A program made the translations under genes and the position numbers. From contig CAMAQL010000005.1 of NCBI GenBank assembly GCA_945860605.1, positions 1-52,669 on the forward strand: a DNA stretch of 52,669 nucleotides, written 5' to 3'. Positions 45,152-52,669 of this stretch are shown piece by piece. How positions within the stretch are numbered: the stretch's first letter is position 1; each line of letters begins with the position of its first letter. The stretch is from Chitinophaga pinensis. GTDB taxonomy: Bacteria; Bacteroidota; Bacteroidia; Chitinophagales; Chitinophagaceae. Below the pieces are notes generated by a model. That model saw only the letters and a list, made by a program, of their open reading frames with translations. It searched no databases and was not told where the DNA came from.

Positions 45152-45724
45152 TTACTTTGTTGCATAAATATGCACTGCTAATTGAACTTGCGTATCAATC
45201 GCACCCACTCCGTAATTGATTCCAAATAAAGTTCTGTCAATTGGGAAAAATGCTTCTGCAAAGAAACCTTTCTCATCTGCATTTCTAATGATTGCTTGAA
45301 AACTAATTTGTTTTGTAATGCCTTTAATTGATACTGAACCAGCTAGGGTTGCTTTATTAGCAGTGGTATACTTCACAGTCTTGATTTGAAAAGTAGCTTC
45401 ACCAAACTTAGCTACATCAAAAAAATCAGCAGAAGATAAATGACCAGCTAATTTCTCGCCAGCTTCATCTGTTATTTTCATACCTGCAACATCTACCACA
45501 AAAGATCCACCAACTAATTTACCACCGTTAATTTGAACGCTACCAGACTTAACTGGAATTGAACCAGTATGGAAATCGCTCTTTTTAGAACCTGTGAAAT
45601 CTACTCTACTCTTTTGAGCAGTCACTGTAAAAGTTTCAACAGCTTTTGTAGTTGTTGGGTTGTTAAAAGAGAACAATGCCATTGTGGCGAAGGCGAAAGC
45701 CGAACTAAGAATGATTTTTTTCAT
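45152..45724 (-). CDS. YceI-family protein
   Basis: The 190-residue exported protein has a signal peptide (about 1-28) and the YceI beta-barrel fold, which in relatives binds polyisoprenoid or other long lipids in the periplasm. Recognisable stretches are SRVDFTGSKKSDFHTGSIPV, DAVAG-like VDVAGMKITDEAGEKLAGHL and the C-terminal FGINYGVGAIDTQVQLAV. It stands alone on its strand, with 236 non-coding bases between it and sucC in which I see only the sucC promoter box. Confidence 0.92.
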   Translation of the reverse strand: MKKIILSSAFAFATMALFSFNNPTTTKAVETFTVTAQKSRVDFTGSKKSDFHTGSIPVKSGSVQINGGKLVGGSFVVDVAGMKITDEAGEKLAGHLSSADFFDVAKFGEATFQIKTVKYTTANKATLAGSVSIKGITKQISFQAIIRNADEKGFFAEAFFPIDRTLFGINYGVGAIDTQVQLAVHIYATK

Positions 45725-45937
45725 ATTTGTTGTTTTAAATTTTTAAAAATTGCTAATAGTTTATGTTTAACAAAATTGGGCTCTTTTTGTTTGATTTGAT
45801 CTCAAATTTGAAACAATCTTTTGTTTATTCTATTGATATTAGTACCCCGAAGTTATAAAACAATGTTTAAACAACGAAATAAATAATTATAGATATTTTT
45901 CAATCTAATTTCCCCTCATAATCTGCCGTTTATGGAT

Positions 45938-45945
45938 TATCTTCG
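45938..45945 (+). promoter_or_regulatory. Probable -7 box of sucC
   Basis: TATCTTCG differs from TAnnTTTG by one base and ends 15 bases before the sucC ATG. Confidence 0.4.
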
Positions 45946-45960
45946 CCAAAATTTCAGATT

Positions 45961-47172
45961 ATGAACCTGCATGAATATCAAGCAAAAGAATTACTTAAAA
46001 AGTACAATGTTCCTGTTCAAGAAGGTGTAGCCGTTGAGAATGTAAAAGACGCAGTCGCTGCATACCAAAAAATTGCAACAGAAACCAATAACAAATTTGC
46101 TGTTGTGAAAGCTCAAATTCACGCAGGTGGTCGTGGTAAGGGAAAAATTAATGGTTCAGAACAAAGAGGTGTAGCTGTTGGGAAATCAGCAGAAGACATC
46201 GAAAACTTTGCGAAAAATATACTTGGTGGTACATTGGTAACCATTCAAACTGGCCCTGCAGGTAAATTAGTTAGCAAAATTTTAGTTGCTCAAGACGTTT
46301 ATTATGAAGGTCCTCAGCCAACTAAAGAATTATACTTGTCTATCTTATTAGATCGTGCAAAAGGCATGAATGTAGTGATGTATAGCACAGAAGGTGGAAT
46401 GGATATCGAAGAAGTAGCCCACAATACACCAGAAAAAATATTCAAAGAATGGGTACACCCTGGTGGTGGATTACAAGGATTCCAAGCAAGAAAAATCGCT
46501 TTCAACTTAGGTTTAAGTGGTGATGCTTTTAAAAGCTGTGTGAAGTTTGTTACAAATTTATACAATGCATATGTTGGTTTAGACTGCGGTATGTTAGAGA
46601 TCAATCCTCTTTTCAAAACTGCTGATGACAAAATCATTGCAGTAGATTGTAAAATGAATATTGACGATAGCGCATTAATGCGTCATCCAGATTTATTAGC
46701 AATGAGAGATGTATCAGAAGAAGATCCAACAGAAGTAGAAGCAGGTGAATTCAATTTGAACTTTGTTAAATTAGACGGCAACGTGGGTTGTATGGTGAAC
46801 GGCGCTGGTTTAGCAATGGCAACCATGGATATGATTAAGTTAAGTGGTGGCGAGCCAGCTAACTTCTTAGACGTAGGGGGTTCTGCCAATGCACAAACCG
46901 TTGAAGCTGGATTTAGAATTATCATGAAAGATCCTAATGTAAAAGCTATTTTGATCAATATATTCGGTGGTATCGTTCGTTGTGATCGTGTTGCTGCTGG
47001 GGTTATTGAAGCATTCAACAAGTTAGGCAATATCGATATTCCAATCATTGTACGTTTACAAGGTACCAATGCGGTAGAAGCAAAGAAATTAATAGATGAA
47101 AGCGGATTGAAAGTACAATCTGCCATCTTATTGAGTGAAGCGGCAGATTTGGTGAAGCAAGCTGTAGCCTAG
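45961..47172 (+). CDS. sucC: Succinyl-CoA synthetase, beta subunit
   Basis: This 403-residue subunit forms the ATP-grasp half of succinyl-CoA synthetase in the TCA cycle. It opens MNLHEYQAKELLKKYNVPV, has AQIHAGGRGKGKI near residue 57, LEINPLFKT, and the C-terminal FLDVGGSANAQTVEAGFRI and NIFGGIVRCDRVAAGVIEA regions. Length is slightly over the usual 388. The alpha subunit sucD is not adjacent, which differs from the E. coli sucCD order. A strong terminator follows. Confidence 0.97.
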   Translation: MNLHEYQAKELLKKYNVPVQEGVAVENVKDAVAAYQKIATETNNKFAVVKAQIHAGGRGKGKINGSEQRGVAVGKSAEDIENFAKNILGGTLVTIQTGPAGKLVSKILVAQDVYYEGPQPTKELYLSILLDRAKGMNVVMYSTEGGMDIEEVAHNTPEKIFKEWVHPGGGLQGFQARKIAFNLGLSGDAFKSCVKFVTNLYNAYVGLDCGMLEINPLFKTADDKIIAVDCKMNIDDSALMRHPDLLAMRDVSEEDPTEVEAGEFNLNFVKLDGNVGCMVNGAGLAMATMDMIKLSGGEPANFLDVGGSANAQTVEAGFRIIMKDPNVKAILINIFGGIVRCDRVAAGVIEAFNKLGNIDIPIIVRLQGTNAVEAKKLIDESGLKVQSAILLSEAADLVKQAVA

Positions 47173-47205
47173 TTTAATAGACATTTTTTTTAATGCCTAT
47201 TAAAC
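47172..47205 (+). repeat. AT-rich hairpin right after sucC
   Basis: GTTTAATAG (47172-47180) pairs with CTATTAAAC (47197-47205); the pairing extends inward by CATT/AATG after one mismatch, leaving a T-rich loop. It starts at the last base of the sucC stop codon and precedes the main terminator. Confidence 0.55.
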
Positions 47206-47222
47206 CACTCTAATGATTTTTT

Positions 47223-47256
47223 AACAATGCCTCGATTTATCGAGGCATTGTTTTTT
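47223..47256 (+). terminator. Strong terminator of sucC
   Basis: A 14-base perfect stem (47223-47236 with 47239-47252, core AATGCCTCGAT) with a two-base loop is followed by a T-rich run. It lies between sucC and the convergent SprT gene. Confidence 0.9.
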
Positions 47257-47320
47257 ATTTTAAGCCCAAAGTATTTCCTTATTTTTTATGCTCAATTTCG
47301 AAAAGTAGGATGGTAAAAAA

Positions 47321-47947
47321 CTATACTTGTACTACCCTTACCTCAGTCAATCCACTGAAAGAATAAACATGGCCAGTAGTCACTTCTACACATTCAATGC
47401 GTATTCGGCGTTTTTTAATTTTTTTAAAGCGCTTCCCCTTTTCAGTCTCAAATAAAGCGCCATCAGGCAAATGCGCCACAAATGCGATCCCGTCTTTTTT
47501 GGCTTTATCATAACGCCTCAATACAAGTAATAGTGCGGTTTCTCCATTGGCGGTTGCTGCGGGGTTAAGCACTGTTTTTTTAAGCGACTTTTTAATATCT
47601 ATGGGAAATAGATCAAGTTGGATAAAGTCTGCTAGTAATAAACCATATAAATATTTCCACTCTTTGCCATGTGCATCTACCCTATTTTTATATTGCTCAT
47701 AACATAGTAAATGACCCAATTCATGCAAAAGCGTGATTAAAAATTCATACTGATTTAAATTACCATTGACCGAAATCTTATGGTTAGCACCCATGAGCGG
47801 ATGTCGATAATCGCCCAATACCGATTTTCTTGCTTTGGTCACTGTTAAGTGCACTTTATATTGATGTATCAAGGCCAAAACAGGCTCAAAAGCACCCTCA
47901 GGTAAATAGGCTTTTAGTGCGTTAAGTGGATATTCAACTTTTGACAA
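47321..47947 (-). CDS. SprT-like zinc metalloprotease-fold protein
   Basis: The 208-residue cytoplasmic protein has an SprT-like domain with the zinc motif HELGH (75-79, in LITLLHELGHLLCYEQY) and a downstream His93 as likely third ligand. The C-terminal 80 residues (from about 125) are basic, with KKGKRFKKIKKRRIRIE-like runs that could contact nucleic acid. SprT relatives include the DNA-protein crosslink protease SPRTN, but a function for bacterial members is not settled. It is the last gene of the four-gene minus-strand cluster. Confidence 0.85.
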   Translation of the reverse strand: MSKVEYPLNALKAYLPEGAFEPVLALIHQYKVHLTVTKARKSVLGDYRHPLMGANHKISVNGNLNQYEFLITLLHELGHLLCYEQYKNRVDAHGKEWKYLYGLLLADFIQLDLFPIDIKKSLKKTVLNPAATANGETALLLVLRRYDKAKKDGIAFVAHLPDGALFETEKGKRFKKIKKRRIRIECVEVTTGHVYSFSGLTEVRVVQV

Positions 47948-47957
47948 TTGATTTAAT

Positions 47958-48344
47958 TTAAGCGTCTTTTTTTATTTTAGTCCACCCAATTTCGATCCAA
48001 GTATACAATAGATACAAAACCATTGCAATCATTAAGTTATAGTTACCAATAGGTGCTTTTTTTTGGATAGCATACCACAATGCTGCTCCACCAAAAATAA
48101 TAAACTTAAGCATGGCACCAGTCATCACAGAACGAACCATCACATTGGGTTTGCTCAAGTCTACTTGACTAATTCTTTTGAAATTAAAAAACGCAATCAT
48201 GAATAAAATACCATTCACCACTAGGATAAAAGTACTATTGATCGGAATTAAAACAAATCTATTTTGTTGCAATAGCGACAAAGCAAGTACAGCAAAAAAT
48301 AAGGCAAATACCGGAAGAAACTTTTTTTGAAAATAGATATTCAT
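47958..48344 (-). CDS. AtpI-like small membrane protein
   Basis: The 128-residue protein has four likely membrane segments (about 8-25, 31-50, 67-85 and 97-117) with charged ends and resembles the ATP synthase I (AtpI/UncI) group. It starts right after the atpZ stop codon. In other Bacteroidota I recall such a gene between atpZ and atpB; here SprT follows instead. AtpI-type proteins are thought to help assemble the c-ring or pass Mg2+. The assignment rests on size, topology and neighbour. Confidence 0.65.
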   Translation of the reverse strand: MNIYFQKKFLPVFALFFAVLALSLLQQNRFVLIPINSTFILVVNGILFMIAFFNFKRISQVDLSKPNVMVRSVMTGAMLKFIIFGGAALWYAIQKKAPIGNYNLMIAMVLYLLYTWIEIGWTKIKKDA

Positions 48345-48560
48345 TTATTTTTTTGATTTAAGTTGAGTATCTCTAACGATTTTGAACAATGAAAATACAA
48401 TAAATAATGACGGTAGAATCCATAAAAAAAGAGGCGCTACCCTTCCAATTTTTTGATCAATATATTTCCCTAAAAAGATGAAAAGGGTTAATGCGATAGC
48501 CCATTGGCTGGCAAGACCAGCGAACTTACCCCATTGAATTTGATTGGTTTTATTTTGCAT
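48345..48560 (-). CDS. atpZ: AtpZ/AtpI family small membrane protein
   Basis: The 71-residue protein has two membrane helices joined by a short charged loop. The first, GLASQWAIALTLFIFLGKYID, and the following LFLWILPSLFIVFSLFKIVRDT, match the AtpZ family pattern, including the Gly-Lys/Arg-Tyr-x-Asp turn. AtpZ normally precedes ATP synthase genes and, with AtpI, is thought to pass Mg2+/Ca2+. A GTG at 48566 would add two residues. It lies 10 bases after the upstream gene. Confidence 0.75.
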   Translation of the reverse strand: MQNKTNQIQWGKFAGLASQWAIALTLFIFLGKYIDQKIGRVAPLFLWILPSLFIVFSLFKIVRDTQLKSKK

Positions 48561-48570
48561 CTTCACGCAA

Positions 48571-48966
48571 TTAGTCTAAAGAGGGTAAACTCTCAGGAAG
48601 TGTAAGAGGTATGGTATCCAATTGTTGTGGATTCCCTTCAGATAACACTTTTTTAATGCCTTCGATATATTGCTCTTTATAATGAACAGCTTGTTCTAAT
48701 GAATCGGTACGAATTTTAAGTAATTCTAATGCTGATCGGCTTTCCTTAGTCCCGTAACCAGGTATATAATATTTTAAGGGGGTGAATGCAATTAAAGCAA
48801 TTGTTAATCCCACCAAAAACATAAAAGCAATACTGAATCCCAAATACACGGATTTTCTGGATAATCTAAACGCAATCACCTCGTCATAAGTATCGTCATT
48901 GGTCACTACCAATCGGTACGTACTACTGCGTCTTTTAAAAGTATTGTTAATATCTAAGTTTGCCAT
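48571..48966 (-). CDS. Short membrane-anchored protein resembling the N-terminus of an M23 peptidase
   Basis: This 131-residue protein has a cytoplasmic tail (YRLVVTNDDTYDEVIAFRL), one membrane helix (about 47-64), then TPLKYYIPGYGTKESR and a short coiled coil. That order is what I recall from the N-terminal anchor of Bacteroidota M23 cell-wall peptidases. Here the protein stops at LPESLPSLD with no peptidase domain, and no frameshifted remainder follows, since atpZ begins 10 bases later. It may be a stand-alone envelope or regulatory protein. It heads the cluster with atpZ, the AtpI-like gene and sprT. Confidence 0.7.
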   Translation of the reverse strand: MANLDINNTFKRRSSTYRLVVTNDDTYDEVIAFRLSRKSVYLGFSIAFMFLVGLTIALIAFTPLKYYIPGYGTKESRSALELLKIRTDSLEQAVHYKEQYIEGIKKVLSEGNPQQLDTIPLTLPESLPSLD

Positions 48967-49028
48967 ATTCTTTAATCTGTATAAAGGTACAACCTTTGCT
49001 TTATTTAAACGGAATATGCCGTATTTTT

Positions 49029-49034
49029 AAGGAG
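49029..49034 (+). promoter_or_regulatory. Shine-Dalgarno site of porW
   Basis: AAGGAG ends 11 bases before the porW ATG at 49046, the same motif and spacing as at topA. Such sites are rare in this window. Confidence 0.5.
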
Positions 49035-49045
49035 TTTTTAACCCT

Positions 49046-52000
49046 ATGCAACAAGATAATACATTTCCTAAGATCCAACGCTTCATTTGCTTGTTTGCAA
49101 TGGCCATACTATTCCTTATTGGCAGTCCAACCTATGCGCAGGATACGACAAAATCAATCCTAGATATAAACAATTCAAAAATTATAAAAAAGGCGAATCA
49201 ATTTTTAGATACAACCCAAAAAAAGATCAATAACTTTATCAATAAAAGAATTGAAAGAGTAAGAGATAGCTTGAATAAAAAAACAAATAGACTTCTGGAT
49301 AAAACAGGCATCAATGAAATGAATAAGCTTCTCCCCTATGAGCGCTTATTGGATAAGAAATATACCCTCGGGCGTCGCGCTTACCAAAATACCGTATCAC
49401 AGTTCAATTTTTTATTCAATGCAGACATTTCATTAGACGAAATGATCCAAAAAGCTCGAGAAGTTCATGAAGATGACTACACAGAATTACTCCCGTTTTA
49501 TGATTATGATTTAAGTATCACTGCAAAAGAATCGATTGATTCAATTATATATAGGTGTAATGCCAATATCGTATTACATGATTTAAGAAACAATTATGTA
49601 GATGATTCTTATTTGTTATTGGCAAAAACTTATTTATTTCATAAAGATTTTGATACAGCTGGTAGTATTTTACAATTCATTAATTACTCATTTTTTGACA
49701 AGGAAGATGGCGCTGATCAACCAATTGGTAGTAATTTAAATAAATTGGGAAAATTTAGTATTGCTTCTGCCGAGAACAATCGAGTTTGGGAAAATAAGAA
49801 TATCAGAAATGAAAGTATGATCTGGCAAGCAAGAAATTATTTTGAAGCTGGGGAAATCAATGAAGGAATAAGTCTATTGCAATTATTGAAAACAGATGCA
49901 GGATTTCCAAAGCGTTTACAACCCTTTTTATACGAACAATTGGCATATGGCTATTACTTATCTGGCATCAATGATAGTGCAGCAAATTATCTTATCAAAG
50001 GTTTAGAAAATGCAAAAGATTTAAGCACTAAAGCAAGATGGTCTTATCTTATTGCACAATTGTATGAAAAAGAACAAAAAATAGACCTAGCCTATACTTG
50101 GTATAAAAAAGCTAGCATCATTGTGTCCAATCCTGTCATTGCAATTTATGCCAATATTTATATGGCAAGTATTGAAGCGAATCGTGGAGAAAAGTCATGG
50201 GAAATTTTAGCCAGCGCACTAGAGCGCATGTTAAAGAAGGAAAAATACAAAGCATTTGCAGATATTGTTTATTATGAAATGGCCCAATTAGCGTTTCGCA
50301 ATCAGGCAAATTCTAAGGCAAATCAATGGCTGATTGCATCTATCCAAAAAAATGAAAATAATATTAAACTTAAGCAAAAAACCTTAGTGCAGTTAGGCGC
50401 ATTAAATTATAAAATTGATCGTTTTTCAATTGCTAAGATCGCTTATGAGAATTTAAAGGAACTATTAAAGACATATCCTAATTATGATCAAATTACTTTA
50501 CGGAAAAAATGGATTGAAAAAATAGCCAACTTAGACGAACTAATCAGTAATGAAAATACATTGCAAATGATTTATGCAGCACCAAAAAAGGATCAAGTTC
50601 AAATTGCAAAACAATGGCAAAAAAGAGTTTCATTAAATAAGTCCCAAGAAAAGGTTTTATTGTCAGACCCAAATAAGCAATCAGTAGCATCTGAAAACAT
50701 CAACTTAAAGAATCAAAATAATAATTATAATAAAGGCTACTCATTTAGCAATGCATTTACAAATACTTCAGCAAATCAAGTTGCGCAATCGGACTTCTAC
50801 TTTAGTAATCCTCAAAATGTAAGCATGGGCGTTGATAACTACATTAAAAAATGGGGTGATAGACCCAATGTTGACAATTGGCGAAGAAAAGCAAATATCC
50901 AATTAACAAAAACTAATTCAACAAATACCAATATAGATAGTATTCAAAATGACTTACCATTGAATGCAAGTATGGTGATGACAAAGAATAGTAAAAATAT
51001 GCCAAAGAGAGATAGTACTGATACGCTTGGTATTCGATTGATTGAAACTGATTTAGCATTAGCAGAATCAAAAACTAGTTGGAATACGAATAGCTTATCT
51101 ATTGCGAAAATATTTTTATACGAATTGAATGATTTTGAAAAAGCATTGCCAAGATATCAAGCTGTGATTCAAAATAACATTGAACCCAACACCACAGAAA
51201 GTGCTTTACTCGATTTGGCAAGCCATTACTTGCATGTAGGACAAACATCGATTTCTGATAGTCTAATCCAAGTCATTACAAGGCAATTTCCTGATGGTAT
51301 CTTTATACAAAAAAAGAAAGCAAAAGAAAATCTTGACCGTATTGATAAAAACAGTTCAGAAGCCTATAAAACAGCTTATTTTTTAGCACAAATTGGAGAC
51401 TGGGAGCAATTTAGTGTGCAAATGGAGACTGCAGAAGAACAATTCAAGGGCACGAAGTGGAATACGCCCTATCAGTTTTTAAAAGTGAAAATGAATGCCC
51501 AGCAAGGCAAAGACAGTATAGCTATTGTTTTATTAAATGAGCTAATCACAAAAAATAAAAGTGAATCTATTAAAGCAAGGGCTAAAAATATTATCACTGA
51601 AATCAATAATAGAAAAGTAACCGAAGCCTATCTAGCTGCATTAAAAATAGAAAAACCAACTAAATTGGTCAATACCAACGAAGAAGCACTTGAACAATCC
51701 AAAAAAACTAGGATTACATTAAAGAATGACAGTAGTTTAAATAGCATTGGTAAAACGAATACGATGGCCACTCCTGTTACTAAAAATGACAGTGCTCAAA
51801 CGCTAGCAGTAACAAATCTAATTAATTTTACCAATGATAGCTTAGAACAACATTATATTGCTTTACAAACGATGAATGTTTCTACTGTATTTGTAAAAGA
51901 AATTCAAAATGCATTAAAAGACTTCAATACGGAAGATTTCAAAAAACTTAACCTTTCAGTGACTTATGTTCAGTTTACAGATCAAAGTCATATTGTTTGG

Positions 52001-52204
52001 ATTGGACCATTTACAAATGCAGCTGATGGTCTATCTTATATCAATAAAGTGAAGCCAAGATTAAGTACAGAAATTATTTCTTTCATTGCTAAAAAACAGT
52101 ACGAACTAACATTGATTGGAAAATCAAATATCGTTCTAATTAACAATCAGGAACAATTGGAACAATATAAGCGCAATAAGTCAAATTATATTTTTAAACC
52201 TTAA
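49046..52204 (+). CDS. porW: PorW/SprE-type TPR protein (type IX secretion)
   Basis: The 1052-residue protein matches PorW/SprE, a TPR protein needed for type IX secretion and gliding in Bacteroidota. The signal peptide ends near TYAQD (residue 31), with no lipobox Cys, whereas relatives are described as lipoproteins. A basic coiled stretch (about 35-85) is followed by the family core (KKYTLGRRAYQNTVSQFNFLFN and VLHDLRNNYVDDSYLLLAKTY), TPR repeats (about 175-530), a low-complexity Asn/Ser-rich linker (about 540-680), more TPRs, and a C-terminal SPOR-like domain (about 950-1040). It is followed by the PBP1A gene after 10 bases. Confidence 0.82.
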   Translation: MQQDNTFPKIQRFICLFAMAILFLIGSPTYAQDTTKSILDINNSKIIKKANQFLDTTQKKINNFINKRIERVRDSLNKKTNRLLDKTGINEMNKLLPYERLLDKKYTLGRRAYQNTVSQFNFLFNADISLDEMIQKAREVHEDDYTELLPFYDYDLSITAKESIDSIIYRCNANIVLHDLRNNYVDDSYLLLAKTYLFHKDFDTAGSILQFINYSFFDKEDGADQPIGSNLNKLGKFSIASAENNRVWENKNIRNESMIWQARNYFEAGEINEGISLLQLLKTDAGFPKRLQPFLYEQLAYGYYLSGINDSAANYLIKGLENAKDLSTKARWSYLIAQLYEKEQKIDLAYTWYKKASIIVSNPVIAIYANIYMASIEANRGEKSWEILASALERMLKKEKYKAFADIVYYEMAQLAFRNQANSKANQWLIASIQKNENNIKLKQKTLVQLGALNYKIDRFSIAKIAYENLKELLKTYPNYDQITLRKKWIEKIANLDELISNENTLQMIYAAPKKDQVQIAKQWQKRVSLNKSQEKVLLSDPNKQSVASENINLKNQNNNYNKGYSFSNAFTNTSANQVAQSDFYFSNPQNVSMGVDNYIKKWGDRPNVDNWRRKANIQLTKTNSTNTNIDSIQNDLPLNASMVMTKNSKNMPKRDSTDTLGIRLIETDLALAESKTSWNTNSLSIAKIFLYELNDFEKALPRYQAVIQNNIEPNTTESALLDLASHYLHVGQTSISDSLIQVITRQFPDGIFIQKKKAKENLDRIDKNSSEAYKTAYFLAQIGDWEQFSVQMETAEEQFKGTKWNTPYQFLKVKMNAQQGKDSIAIVLLNELITKNKSESIKARAKNIITEINNRKVTEAYLAALKIEKPTKLVNTNEEALEQSKKTRITLKNDSSLNSIGKTNTMATPVTKNDSAQTLAVTNLINFTNDSLEQHYIALQTMNVSTVFVKEIQNALKDFNTEDFKKLNLSVTYVQFTDQSHIVWIGPFTNAADGLSYINKVKPRLSTEIISFIAKKQYELTLIGKSNIVLINNQEQLEQYKRNKSNYIFKP

Positions 52205-52214
52205 ATGGTAAAAA

Positions 52215-52669
52215 GTGAATCAAGAAAATAAAACAACGACCAAAGAAACTAAACAAGGACCTAAGTATTGGGTAAAGGTATTTTGGAAATATTACCTAAT
52301 TGCAGCAGGTATCTTTTTACTATTTATCCTAATGCTCAATTTTGGATGGATTGGGGATATGCCCGATCTAGATAATATTGAAAATCCAACGGCTTCTTTA
52401 GCAAGTCAAGTATATGCCCAAGATGGCACGCCTATGGGTAAGTATTATTTAGAAGACAGAATTAGTGTGAAGTACAGAGATATCAGCCCCTACTTATTGC
52501 AAGCACTTGTTGCTACAGAAGATAAAAGATTTTATGACCATTACGGTATAGACGGAGAAGGCTTAATGAGAGCAGTCGCTTTTCTGGGTAGTCAAGGTGG
52601 CGCATCAACCATCACTATGCAGACAGCTAAAAACTTATTTACGAATAACTGGGGCACTAGCAACAAACT
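52215..52669 (+). CDS. Penicillin-binding protein 1A, N-terminus only
   Basis: The first 151 codons are inside the window; the rest is beyond the right edge. Upstream in frame is a stop at 52209, so the GTG at 52215 is the only early start. A membrane anchor (about 26-45) is followed by the GT51 glycosyltransferase domain: LLQALVATEDKRFYDHYGID with the EDxxFxxHxG motif, then GGASTITMQTAKNLF. This enzyme polymerises lipid II and should carry a transpeptidase domain downstream. It lies 10 bases after porW; the same pairing occurs in other Bacteroidota, as I recall. Confidence 0.9.
   Translation, partial: MNQENKTTTKETKQGPKYWVKVFWKYYLIAAGIFLLFILMLNFGWIGDMPDLDNIENPTASLASQVYAQDGTPMGKYYLEDRISVKYRDISPYLLQALVATEDKRFYDHYGIDGEGLMRAVAFLGSQGGASTITMQTAKNLFTNNWGTSNK

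Noticed and set aside
46683-47126. 147-codon open frame antisense to sucC
   Set aside because: Shadow of the sucC reading frame with Ser/Thr/Pro/Ile-rich composition and no recognisable domain.
1-52669. CRISPR array, insertion sequence, prophage, integrase site or defence genes
   Set aside because: Reading both strands I found no spaced direct repeats, no transposase or integrase frame, no phage genes and no restriction or toxin-antitoxin genes.

Overview
The window reads as an ordinary, gene-dense stretch of chromosome from an AT-rich member of the Bacteroidota, most likely the Chitinophagaceae. The evidence is the set of Bacteroidota-type families (PorW/SprE, a DUF4270 lipoprotein, a GSCFA protein, a TonB receptor with a carboxypeptidase-like regulatory domain, a half-length GT5 'glycogen synthase', a long signal peptidase I), the repeated TAnnTTTG promoter boxes, and the near absence of Shine-Dalgarno sequences. 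I see 44 complete protein genes and two genes cut by the window edges. I see no tRNA, rRNA, CRISPR array, insertion sequence, prophage, integrase or defence island. No gene with a clear function looks broken.

Layout. 1-3.4 kb: the start of an FtsE-like ABC ATPase, then purM, ribF and holA. 3.4-4.8 kb: a membrane-anchored coiled-coil protein and a small unknown gene, separated by a two-way terminator. 4.8-12.7 kb: a glucan locus, with glgB, an exported GH13 amylase and an SLC45-like sugar transporter on the minus strand, divergent from a FucP-like transporter and an ROK glucokinase. 12.8-17 kb: lipA, osmC, and a minus-strand operon fdx-iscX-kdsC-ubiA-maf. 17-22.8 kb: an alpha/beta hydrolase, topA, a fatty acid desaturase and a SirB1-like protein. 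22.8-30 kb: cdd, lepB, pdhB, an orphan TonB receptor and purC. 30-37.3 kb: trhO, then rlmB, a GSCFA protein, penicillin acylase and a small membrane protein in one minus-strand run, then metK. 37.3-39.6 kb: DUF4270 and the half-length GlgA. 39.8-45 kb: a tight plus-strand run of a flippase-like protein, rfaE2, an antiquitin-type ALDH, an S8 peptidase and DinB. 45-47.2 kb: yceI and sucC. 47.3-49 kb: a minus-strand cluster of a short membrane-anchored protein, AtpZ, an AtpI-like protein and SprT. 49 kb to the end: porW and the start of a penicillin-binding protein 1A gene.

How the genes fit together. The glucan locus can cut maltodextrin in the periplasm, import sugar by two MFS carriers, phosphorylate glucose and branch glycogen. 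It has no SusC/SusD pair. KdsC and RfaE2 point to a KDO-heptose lipopolysaccharide core. PorW points to a type IX secretion system encoded elsewhere. Fdx and IscX are an ISC-type pair separated from any isc genes in view.

There is no obvious new multi-gene system here. The items most worth a second look are: a glucokinase with all three zinc-site cysteines replaced; a half-length GlgA without the substrate lysine motif; an AtpZ/AtpI pair with no ATP synthase genes beside it; the fdx-iscX pair with its palindromic double promoter box; a large folded element after topA; and probable leaderless starts at holA and purC. All family calls come from reading the translated sequences; no database search was run. 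Residue numbers were counted by hand.
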